From Brachionus manjavacas (lineage: Eukaryota > Rotifera > Eurotatoria > Ploima > Brachionidae): 64,000 bases of DNA. A model generated the notes under the pieces. It did not search any database, was not told the origin of the DNA, and was given only the letters and a program-made list of their open reading frames with translations. The DNA lies in assembly GCA_019054805.1 (NCBI GenBank), contig JAHQIY010000002.1, positions 8,370,001 through 8,434,000 on the forward strand, written 5' to 3'. Numbering within the stretch: the first letter of the stretch is position 1; each line of letters starts with the position of its first letter. Positions 40,885-50,616 of this stretch are shown one piece after another. A program made the position numbers and the translations under genes.

Positions 40885-41952
40885 TCATTTGTAGCCTTGT
40901 TGGTAAATGGTGGTTGATGGCGGTCGAGCTAGAGACATGTTTGGATTTTTTGAATACGGGTTGTAGCCAGTCGCGCCTTGGTTTTGAAGGCCACCCGGTG
41001 GCTGGCTAAACTGCTGCTGTTGATGCTGGTAGTACTGTTGCTGCGGCTCAACTGGAGCATTTGGCTGATGCATCTGCGCCTGAGGCATTCCCTGCGGCAT
41101 GTAGCCCGGCTGCAACTGGGAATGATAGGGCATTTGACTAGGCGGTTTCAAAGCTGGATTCTGCATCATACCCGGATGGCTGGGCTGCTGCTGGGCCTGA
41201 TTCTGACCTATTTGCTGTTGACTAGGAGCACTTGGAGCATAGCTCGGGTGCTGTTGGCTCGGCTGGCTCTGGGCCTGATACTGGGGGTGGACCATTGGTT
41301 GTTGATAGCTCGGTGGATGAACTCGTGGAGATGTCCGACCTGTCATTTCATTTGAACACACCGAATCGGGCGTCTGAGCTCTTGAATCTAAAGAATTAAA
41401 TTTAAAAAATTTAATTGAAAAAAAAATTCAAATTTTTTGATTCACACTTTTTTGTATGCTTTGAACAAATGGCTCTTTTTTGTTCAGTGGGTCGAATTCT
41501 TTTTGAACTTCTGGATTCACATGATTGACTTGGTCGACTTTGATGTCTTCAGTTGCTTTGGTAATCTGGTCTAATTTTTGGTCCAATTTAATAGCTTTTT
41601 CAAAGTGAGCCAAAAATTTGTCAATGCCCTCGCGGATATGCTTTAGTTCGGCGACTATTTCGGATGGGTTGAGCTGGGCATCTTGTGAGTTTTCCTCTTT
41701 CATAAAAATGGTAAGTTTTAGGACTTTGCTTGTTTGGAGAGCAAGGCTGACATCTGCATCATCTTGAATTGTGACCAAGTCATTTTCTTCGTCTGTGTAC
41801 TTCAACGAAAATTCATCATTTTGCTTTATTTTGTCAGAGAAAATGCGCTGAAGCATCAGGACCAGGTCATTATAGTTGAGGTCGTCATTGTGGATCAATA
41901 TTTTCTTGATTTGGTCATTTAGCTTGACTTTGAATAGAATCTTTCCGTCCAT
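40885..41952 (-). CDS. TFG: TFG protein (PB1 domain, coiled coil, P/Q-rich tail)
   Basis: TFG organises COPII carriers at ER exit sites by forming oligomers. The exons are 41952-41448 and 41387-40885, with a 60 bp intron in consistent phase. The product has 335 residues (human 400). The N-terminus is a PB1 domain (residues 5-84): ILIHNDDLNYNDLVLMLQR is close to human IPIHNEDITYDELVLMMQR, and the acidic loop YTDEENDLVTIQDDAD follows. A coiled coil lies at about 92-125 (IVAELKHIREGIDKFLAHF). The tail is rich in Pro, Gln and Tyr and ends with NPYSKNPN..QQGYK, like human NPYARNRP..GPGYR. The gene converges on the EF-hand gene with only 92 bp between stop codons. Confidence 0.93.
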
Positions 41953-42738
41953 TTTTTACGTGGTGGTGACGTCTAAATTTTCGAATAAAATTTTTAAAAT
42001 AAATTTATTTTTTATTTCTATTTGAAAGAGAAATTTTGCAAGAAATTTATCTAAATTTTTGATTGCAAATCAAACTGCAGTTTTTTAAAAAAGGTTACCC
42101 CATTTTATATAATCCAAACTCATATTAATTTATCAAAGGGATTTTTTTGTTTTTGACCTAAATTCAGATCCCAAAAGCTTGGATTAATTTTTTTCAAATT
42201 AGTATCAATTTTTCATTAAATTATTCAATGATTGTAAAAAAAAATCATAAAATATTCAATTTCTAGTGAATAAATTAATATTTTTATTATAGCTATTTTA
42301 ACCTCTGTGAAATAATAATTTAATAATTTTTGATTCCAATAGATTCAGTCTAGTGTTCTATTAAACTAAATATAAAATTACTTTCCATTACTAATTAATT
42401 TAAATTTTCATTTTAGACAAGCGAAGCTAAATTATTTTCTAAAAAAATTAGTCTTATAAAAAATTTTTCCAAACCATATATTGAATAATAATTTTTATCA
42501 TGAACATTTTTAAATAAATTTTTCCGAAATTTCAAATAAATAATAATTTTAATATTTGAGAAATCCCAGCGTGAAAAAAGTGATTTATTCATTAAATCAT
42601 CCCGTTTTTTTTATCCCGAAATAAAAAAATAAAAAATTATAAAGACAAATGAAATTTGTTTATTACAAAATAATTTTTACAAAATAAAAATTTAAATTCA
42701 TTAGAAGCACTTACTACTTCTAATAGTTAGGATCATTT
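41953..42738. promoter_or_regulatory. TFG: TFG upstream region
   Basis: Immediately upstream of the TFG ATG lie ACGTGG (41958-41963) and TGACGTC (41967-41973, plus strand), which resemble CRE/UPRE-type bZIP sites. The rest is AT-rich and featureless. Confidence 0.35.
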
Positions 42739-43085
42739 GAACATCTGTCCAAAAAATCCATCAATGTGTAAAAAATATTTGATTTCTTTTTAATTTAGTG
42801 TTAATTAATTTTTTAGGCTAAAAAGGTGCAATCAAGTATGTTGGAGTATTTTTTTGAATTATCATTTCATTATCTTTAATTTTAATTTTTCAAAAAAGAA
42901 ATAGAATTTTTAAATCAATTTTCATTTGAATTTACACAAACAATTGTTTATTGTACATGATGGTAATGGCTTAAATTGAGCAAACTAAGTCTTTGAGCAC
43001 AGCACAAGTCTCAGTTGGAATAAATTTTTTAAAGAAAATTTGGCAAACTTGGTGGATCAAAAGCTCAAAAAAAATTGAACATCTG
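42739..43085. repeat. 330 bp dispersed repeat, copy 1
   Basis: The unit from CAATGTGTAAAAAATATTTG (42763) to GGATCAAAAGCTCAAAAAAA (43073) recurs at 44935-45250 with about 95 % identity by eye. This copy is bracketed by GAACATCTGTCCAAAAAATC (42738) and GAACATCTGTCTAAAAAATC (43077), possibly a long target-site duplication. No ORF is present. Confidence 0.7.
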
Positions 43086-43626
43086 TCTAAAAAATCCAAG
43101 TCTTTTCTTTGATTTTCCTGAAGTCTAATTTTGCTGATTCCCAGTCAATTGTCGATATAAGTTATTTATTAATGCCATATTTTGTCCATAACCTATTTGA
43201 TTCATTCTTGATATCCGAATCTGTTAAATCTTCTATTCTCTCAGCAATATCTCTTTCAACACGTTCTTGCTCATCTGGTACTTAATTCCAAATAAACACG
43301 CTTTTTAAAAATCAACTATTATTGACTTAGGATTTAAGTTAGCATTTTGATTTATTGCTAAATTTTTTAAAAAAATTTTACTATTTTTTAGTATTTTACT
43401 ATTCATTTATCTTATTTTCTAGGCTACTCTTTTTGTTGTATGCATGTTGATTGAGTAGTTTTAATTAAAAAAATCAAGAATTTTTTATTAATAGGAAATT
43501 TGTTCTTGATAATCATGAAGTTTCAACTGCAAAAATAAATAAAAGAAAAGTTCCTGATATAATTTCAAAGCAAGAGGTTCATGTAAAAATCAAGCTAAGA
43601 AATAAGGGTAATTTATTAATGAGATC
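43086..43626. other. Element debris
   Basis: The minus-strand stretch 43283-43165 (VPDEQERVERDIAERIEDL, then NRLWTKYGINK and stop) and plus-strand 43495-43615 (KFVLDNHEVSTAKINKRK) are open remnants I cannot name. Positions 43400-43445 match a short piece of the LINE at 37580 (TTATCTTATTTTCTAGG). Confidence 0.4.
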
Positions 43627-44248
43627 TATTTCTTTCTGCTGGCAAATTTTTTTTATAACTGCTAGTTAAAAAAATTAATTAATGAGAGCTAAATTTTTTT
43701 GATGCTTCTAAAAAATTAAAACCTGCAAGCTAATTTTGACAATAAATAAAAGAGAAAAAACTGTTAATATTAATCGACAATTTGAATTACTTTACACTTG
43801 ATAGCAACAGCAACAACCACAAGCTACTCTTTTGGAAAATTCGTTTCAAGAGTATAAGGATTTATCCAATGTTATAAATAGTGAAAACTTATCAAATCCT
43901 TCACAATTAGATGAACCGAATGATTTAGATATTGACCAAAATTATCAAGCTGATGCACAAAAATCTTCATATGGTGGCAGACCTCGCGGTTCTACGAATA
44001 ACAAAAGAAATAAGAAAATAATTCTTTGAGATAATCAAAAAGACAGCGAAAAAATTAAAATTGATATTTACATATGCAATTTTTATTTTTTTTGTAGGTA
44101 CTAAGCTTTATGTCTTTTTTCTTTTTTTCAAACTTAATATGAATGAAATTTTATCAAAATATTTTTTGTTATTTTTTATACTTTTATTTTTTCTATCATA
44201 AACATAATTTTACAAGCAGGTGTAAAAAATTTGCTAGCAGAAGAAATA
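43627..44248 (+). mobile_element. Mutator-like derivative with AT-hook ORF, copy 2
   Basis: It has inverted ends as in the copy at 30448-31243. The plus-strand ORF 43832-44029 begins MENSFQEYKDLSNVINSENL, has an acidic LDEPNDLDIDQNYQ part, and ends YGGRPRGSTNNKRNKKIIL. Here the zinc finger is lost and only the AT-hook tail module remains, open from ATG to stop. Flanking TTTATTAAT and TTTTATAAT may be a degraded 9 bp duplication. Confidence 0.62.
43832..44029 (+). CDS. Short AT-hook protein inside a Mutator-like element
   Basis: The 65 codons run from ATG to stop. The centre is acidic and the tail is basic with one AT-hook (GGRPRGSTNNKRNKK). It corresponds to the C-terminal end of a longer element protein whose other copy (30553-31080) still has a zinc finger upstream. 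Expression is unknown. Confidence 0.35.
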   Translation: MENSFQEYKDLSNVINSENLSNPSQLDEPNDLDIDQNYQADAQKSSYGGRPRGSTNNKRNKKIIL

Positions 44249-44934
44249 ACGTTCTTTTATAATTTAACAAAATGCGATAAATTTTATAAAAATTCATAAT
44301 TTTTATAATTATTTAAAAAAAAATTAATTTTAATTTTATTAATTTAATATTATTAATTAATATAATTTTCAATAAATGAATTGTTAATCACTCTACTTTG
44401 ACAAGGATACTAGCCTGTTTTTTAAACTTGTATTTGAAACAGATATATTTACATTTTTTTTCCTCTTTTACTATATCAGTTATTATGTAAATTCATCATG
44501 CGTTCATTAACTATTTAGTTTGTGGCAAATAAAATTTTTTTTGCATGGATCTGGATCGGCTCTAGATGGTTCAATTCGAGGTTTTTGATAATTTTTTCAC
44601 TTGGTTGATTTTGAACTGCAGGTTTTATTTTTCTTAGTTGTACTCTTCAGCATTTTGCCATTTGGTAAACAGTATACTTCTATAGGTATCTGATTAAATT
44701 TTAATTTAATTTTTTTTTATATTTTAATCTGAAGGAAAATAAGGTCGAGACAAATAACAAAATTTTTAAAAATAATAATGGTTACTACAAGAAAAATAAG
44801 TTTTGGAAAAATTAGTGTTTTTTAAAGTCTTTTTAGTTAATTTGTTATCAATTAAAAAATTAAGATATTTTTTTATTTTGATTTATTTTCTAATCCTTTA
44901 TTATTAATTTAGGTACTTAGTCAGAATAAATTTT
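44249..44934. other. AT-rich stretch with LINE-tail relic
   Basis: At 44727-44750 AATCTGAAGGAAAATAAGG resembles the 3' end of the GGAGC-hairpin LINE family in plus orientation. No gene was seen. Confidence 0.4.
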
Positions 44935-45250
44935 CAATGTGTAAAAAATATTTGATTTCTATTTAATTTAGTGTTAATTAATTTTTTAGGCTAAAAAGGT
45001 GCAATCAAGTATGTTGGAGTATTTTTTTGAATTATCATTTCTTATATCTTTAATTTTAATTTTTCAAAAAAGAAATAGAATTTTTAAATCAATTTTCATT
45101 TGAATTTACACAAACAATTGTTTATTTTACATGATGGTAATGGCTTAAATTGAGCAAACTAAGTTCTTTGAGCCCAGCACAAGTCTCAGTTGGAATAAAT
45201 TTTTTAAAGAAAATTTGGCAAACTTGGTGGATCAAAAGCTCAAAAAAAAA
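44935..45250. repeat. 330 bp dispersed repeat, copy 2
   Basis: It is the direct-orientation partner of 42739-43085, about 2.2 kb away. A more diverged fragment (GATTTCTACTTAATTTAG) lies at about 55415. Confidence 0.7.
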
Positions 45251-46931
45251 TTAATATTAAAAATTATCAAGGAACATAAAAAACACCATGCGTTTCTTAA
45301 ATCAACTAAAGTCTTCCTTAATCACCCGGATAAAGAAAAGCCCTCTAGGAACAGATTAAAAAAAATACCTGGTTGTCGAATGCTACTTTAAAAAATAGTT
45401 TTTGATATTTCTTGATGCTAAATGATGATAATCATAATCAATTTAATTTAATTTCAATTTTTTGGTAAATATTAATCATTCTTAAGAGAAAATTTTTAAA
45501 TAATAAAATATGTTTTTATCAATATTAAATTTTTGAGATTTTCAAAAAGAATAACTTTTTCCATTTAAAAATCATTTACAAAATGGAACAAAATAATTAT
45601 AACACAGTTAACTTTATTTGGTTAAAAATTCAAGATAATTTTTTCCCAATATTATCAAATTAAATAAAATCATTGACAGTTTAATAATTATTCTATTCTG
45701 AAAGGAACAGTAGTTAAAAAAATTAATCTTAAAATCATTTGTTGAACAAGGCCCATATTAAAAGACTATTTTTTTATTAAAAAACAAGTAGCCAAAGCTG
45801 GCTAAAATTAAATTCTCTGTTTTTCGTTAAAAATAAATTATCTATACTCTTATCTTTCTAAAATATATGAATAACTAATTTTTCATGTATCACTGGAAAA
45901 TTCACATTTAATTTTTCATGGAAAGATAGTTAAAAAATTGAAAAAAGTTATCAGATTTTCTGTCAGATTTAATTTGAAAATTTTTAAAATTAGACCTGTT
46001 TGAATGTCAAAAATGAAATTAAATATAGAAGAAAAAAGTTCGAGATTTTATAAAAATTGAGGCAAATATTTTTGTCAAAACTAAAAGTTTTGAGCTAAGG
46101 AATTTTAAAAAATGAAAAAATTGTTTTGACCAAATCTAATCCAATGCTATTCAATGGGATTATTTTTCACTTAATTTCAAAATTTAATTACTTTTTCAAT
46201 TTAAGTCGAAAAGATTAAATTTCATAAAAACGAGCAATTATTTTTAAAGCAAATCAATCATTTAAGACAATTTTTTTCAGACTAATTTGAATGTAATAGT
46301 TTTTTAGATTTTATCACAAATAGTTTTTTAATCCTTTCTTCGGCTAATCGCCTTCATAAAAATAATGATTGCTTTTGTACGTGTCTGATCTCTAATGACT
46401 TTGCATCAAAGACCTGAAATAAATGTTTCAAAATTTGCATTTACTTTCTTTAAAAGCTTTCTTTTTACTCAATCTTGGCTTCTTAGGTATTTGATTTATT
46501 TTCATAAGTTTCTTGAACAAAATTTATTTGATACCCTAAAAGTTCGAGAGAATAATGTCCCTCAAGGCTTTTGGACCTAGGCGGAAAATTTAAAAATCGT
46601 TTAAACAAAACTTACTAAGCACTCATCTAAAAAAAGACAAAGCCTTGAGGTTCAATAGTCTCTTTAAAAAAATATTGGCGTGCAAACAAAGCTTATGGTT
46701 TTTAAATGGTCATATTTAGTCGGCCTTTTAAGTGCTACAAGTGTATTTTTATTTATTTTAAGTAGGCCTATATAGAGACAAGAGCTACTTTTTTTTTTTT
46801 TAAATAATCACTAAATATCCAAAAATATTGTTTTCTCTGTGTCTTTTTTTAATTATGGACATAAAAAAGTCTCAACTGATCATATTTTAGATATTTATTT
46901 AAAATAAACTTGAACAAATTTACAAAAATTT
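45251..46931. other. Intergenic stretch
   Basis: It is AT-rich. A short inverted repeat, CCTCAAGGCTTT (46559) with AAAGCCTTGAGG (46640), is visible. No gene was recognised. The open frame at 46395-46580 has no family resemblance. Confidence 0.5.
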
Positions 46932-48488
46932 TTATTTATTTTCTTTGAATTTACTTAACTTTACGTCCATGCTCTCTTCGCTTTCAGTCGACTCTTGTTT
47001 CCATGAAACCCCATCACATAACAATCGGCTACAATTAAAAAAACGCATATTCTCCACTACTTCAACAGGTGTGTTGTCTATCTCATCAATTTCTTGATTC
47101 TTAAAATATTTGAAAATTAAATATTTAAATATTTGTGAAACAATAATAATAAAATAACTCTGAAAATCCTTAAAATTTTTTTTTTAAAAAATATTTGATA
47201 ATTAAATATTTTCATAATTCACTTTGAATCAAAAGGAAAAATTTAAAATTTTTAACATTAAATAAAAAAATTAATTTTTTTAAATCAAATAGGAACTAAA
47301 AAGAGAGCCCTAAAAAATATTAAAAAAAGTGTTAAAATTATTATTTATGAAACGAATCTGCTTTTTTGCATCTGCTTTCTGACTTTATAAATTTTAATAA
47401 AGTCTTAAAGCGAATTTCTCTTTTTTTAAAACTTGATTAATTTAAGAATAGAGAATAGTTACTTTAAAATAAGTGTTGTCAATGTCAAAGTCGTCATCGT
47501 ACTCGGAAGTGTTGTCCAGATTAGATATGGAGTCAAGAGCCGAGTCATCTTCAGAAAATTTGACATTTTTCGAAAAATTAAACATCAAACCCTCATTTTT
47601 ATCATTTAACTTCAAACTGTTAACTTTATAACTCAAAAGTTTGTTTATCCGTCGAAGATTGTAGATCTCAGTTTCATGTCTGTACACCTTGGAATGAAAA
47701 AAAAAAAATTTTTTTTAATTTTATTCTATTTTCTTAAATAAATTATTTACTAAATTTTCCAGTTGATTTTTTTCACTCTCTATAATCAAAAACTTTTTGC
47801 CCAGCTCGTCCAATATTTGATTTTGCTTGTCGCGTTCGCCACACGACTGCACCAAAATGAACTCCATTTCTTTTTGCTTATTTGAGCATTTGGCCAATTC
47901 TTTCTGATAATCTGACACAACATTTGAGCTATCTGACAATTGTCTGCTAACATGGTCCAGTTCGGTGTGCAAATTGTGGCACTTTTCATTGGCAACACTC
48001 AGCTGGTACTCCAGAGCAGCGATTTGCTTGCCCATGGACTCGTTCACTTCGCTCAACTCCTGAATTCGGTCAGCACTGTCCGAGTGTTGGTTGGCGCTGG
48101 CCAGGTCCAGATTGACCGCTTTGGCGTGCTTGAGCTCCTTCCGGAGCACCAAAATGTCATCATTGAGCTCATTTATCTTTGACTCATACTCGTTGCGCAC
48201 AGACTCCAGAGACCGCTTCATTTCGAACGACTCTTGTTCGTAACACTAGCCTGGTTGAAAGTTTAGTCCAACAAAAAAATTATCCAAGTTACTTCTAGCT
48301 GAAACTGGTGGTCGCGTTTGAGGTACTCGATTTGCTTTTCCAGCTCTTCTTTTTCGTCGATGAGACTTTTGCCGAACTGGGCCGCCAGAATAAGCGCATG
48401 CTCCTTCTCGGCCAGTTCATCGTAAAGCTTTTTGATCTAGAAAAAATTAGACTAGAACTAGACCGCTGCTACTTACTTCGTGGTCCAT
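46932..48488 (-). CDS. BICDL: BICD-family-like dynein cargo adaptor (BICDL-like), coiled coil
   Basis: BICD-like adaptors link dynein-dynactin to vesicles. The exons are 48488-48477, 48436-48293, 48245-47751, 47687-47463 and 47099-46932, all in phase 0, with introns of 40, 47, 63 and 363 bp. The product has 347 residues. Residues 8-35 (LYDELAEKEHALILAAQFGK) are a CC1 box, whose AAxxG (22-26) contacts the dynein light intermediate chain. A long coiled coil follows, with RNEYESKINELNDDILVLRK much like the vertebrate GEYESQVAELEADIASLRR. The C-terminus is acidic (EYDDDFDIDNTYF) and shorter than in vertebrates. The 12 bp first coding exon before a 40 bp intron is the least certain part. Reading through the third donor would add only VNNLFKKIE. 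Confidence 0.8.
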
Positions 48489-48950
48489 TGTGCTAGAACT
48501 CTATTCATGAAATACTTCGGCCATCAAATCCCAGCACTATTTATGAACTATTTTAAATTTTAAAATTTCTTTTTTTTTTCTATAACAATAAAACAAATTA
48601 GATAGGCAATTTTGGGCTCTTTTTGTGTTGTTATTGTTGAATTTAAAATCAAACAACAATTGTAGCAATATATTGTAGCAACAACTGATATGTATTAAGT
48701 TTCTAAAATTGTTTAAAAATGGGTTAATTCGAAAAAAAAGTGACCCAAGCGCATCGCCATAAAACACAAGGGCTGTTTAAGCTCAAATTATTCCAGACCC
48801 GGCAATTGTTGGGCAATTATGAAAAATGAAAATAATAAATTTTATTGAATAAGTCATTTTTTGCTCACAAAAAAAGGGAATATTTTTTCACTCAACTAGG
48901 TCACTAAAATTTGAAAATAAATTTTTTGAATTTTTTTTTTCTAAATAGTT
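48489..48950. other. BICDL 5' flank
   Basis: Nothing specific was recognised. It should hold the promoter of the minus-strand adaptor gene. Confidence 0.35.
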
Positions 48951-50215
48951 CAATATTTTGAGGAAAATACTTGAAAAATTCACTTGTCCCCAAATGGCTG
49001 CCAATTTGGCTGGGTGACAGTCGCACTTTATTTTTTTATTTTTTTATTGAAACTTTTGACAAATTTTTTTTGCCTGATTCTTTTGCAAATTGACAAAAAA
49101 TTTAAAAAATTTAAGGATTAATTATGAAAGAAAAAATGAAAATAAACTTTTACCATAAAAAGACCCTTTTAAATTTGAATCTTACCACTTTGAGCGCTCA
49201 AATTTTATTTTTAAAAAAAAATATTTTTTAATTTCATTTGGCAAAACAAAAATAATTCAAAAAGTTAAAGATTCCATTTGTAAATTAATTAATAATTATG
49301 AAAAAATTTTTAAAACAAACATTTACCATGAATAAAAAAGAAAAATTTTAAATTTATTGAAAAACTTATTTCAAAATTCTAAACATTTGAATAGAAAAAA
49401 TTTGACTGATTATTTGACTGAGTGACATTCGGACCCTTTTAAATTTGAACCTTACCCCTTTGAGCACTCAAATTCGATTTAAAAAAAATAATTTTTTATG
49501 ACAAGACAACAATAATTCAAAAAGTTAAGGATTATGAAAGAAAAAATTAAAAACAAAAATTTGCCATAATTAAAAATGCTAAATTTTAAATTATCGATAT
49601 AGTTTTTTCTATTTTTTTTTTCTTTTATGAATGGCAATTTGGCTGGGTGGCATTCGGACCCTTTTAAATTTGAACCTTACCCTTTTGAGCGCTCAAATTT
49701 GATTTAAAAAAATACAATTTTTTATACCAATTGACAAAACAAAAATAATTCAAAAAGTTAAAGATTCCATTTTTAAATTAATAAATAGTTCTGAAAAAAA
49801 AATTTTTTTTTTTTAGATTTTAAATATGCTTAGATTTCCTTGATCTAACTTCCATTCAGTAAAATACTCAAAAATAAATGTTCTCAATTTTTCTTCTCTA
49901 AATAGCTCAATTGATTTTGAGGAAAATACTTGAAAAATTCACTTGTCCCAAATTGGATAGCAATTTGTCTGGGTGACATTTGGACCGAAATTGAGATTGG
50001 CTTTTAGCCTTACCACTTTGAGCTCTAAAATTTATTTTTAAAAAAGACCCATTTTTTATACTGATTGCAAAAAAAAATATATATAAATTTGATTTTTTAA
50101 TTAATCATGAAAACTGATTTACATTTTCCTTAAATAAAAAAGAAGAGCTTTATTTTTTGAAAAAAGCTCTGTCCGAAAATGGATGCCAATTTGACTTGGT
50201 GACATTTGGACCGAA
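48951..50215. repeat. Degenerate tandem module with TTTGAGCGCTCAAA palindromes
   Basis: Five diverged modules share GGCTGGGTGACATTCGGACC (about 49012, 49420, 49650, 49972, 50198), then CCTTTTAAATTTGAACCTTA, then a palindrome. The palindrome is TTTGAGCGCTCAAA at 49189-49202 and 49684-49697, with variants TTTGAGCACTCAAA at 49459 and TTTGAGCTCTAAAA at 50017. The shared text AATTCAAAAAGTTAA follows. Spacing is about 225 to 410 bp. The modules lie upstream of the adaptor gene. Confidence 0.75.
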
Positions 50216-50282
50216 ATTTAGAAGAAATAGCTCGAGCTCGGCTTTTTATGCGTAGTCATGTAAGCACTCGAGTGCCATCTAG

Positions 50283-50616
50283 AGCAAACAAACAGTTTGT
50301 ATAAGTTGAAAAGTATCGGAATCGGAAAAGCTGATTATGTAAGCCTAGAAATTGTACTAAGAGCTCATTTGCATTTATGTTTGACTTAAAATGAAAATAA
50401 ATCCCATGAATTAATCTTAAATAAATGTGAATTTAGTTATTTTCTTTGCGAGAAAAATATGAAAAACAATTATAATCAAATTATATAATAAACTCTTAAA
50501 AATTTTTCAATTGATTGTTAAATTCTAATCTTTTTGTTCTCTTGCCTAAATCCGATTAGCCTTATGCAAATATCGGCGACTTGACCTATCTGGACCTTGA
50601 TTCAGCAAAAAGCTGA
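50283..50616 (+). CDS. Possible last exons of a tyrosine-rich docking protein
   Basis: After the acceptor GATTAG (50559) the frame reads PYANIGDLTYLDLDSAKS and stop (50560-50616). An upstream candidate exon 50283-50339, between CATCTAG and GTAAGC, reads QTNSLYKLKSIGIGKADY in matching phase. YANI is a GRB2-type YxN motif, and TYLDLDSAKS recalls the YLDLDLDSGKS region of GAB1. The base composition is richer than the surroundings. No further upstream exons were found, and the gene assignment is speculative. Confidence 0.3.

Noticed and set aside
40978-41355. 125-codon plus-strand ORF rich in Leu and Arg
   Set aside because: It is the antisense shadow of the Pro/Gln-rich TFG tail.
47721-47750. 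Extension of the third BICDL-like exon to VNNLFKKIE and stop
   Set aside because: A GTAAAT donor precedes it in phase 0, and the next two exons continue in frame. It remains possible as a minor intron-retention form.
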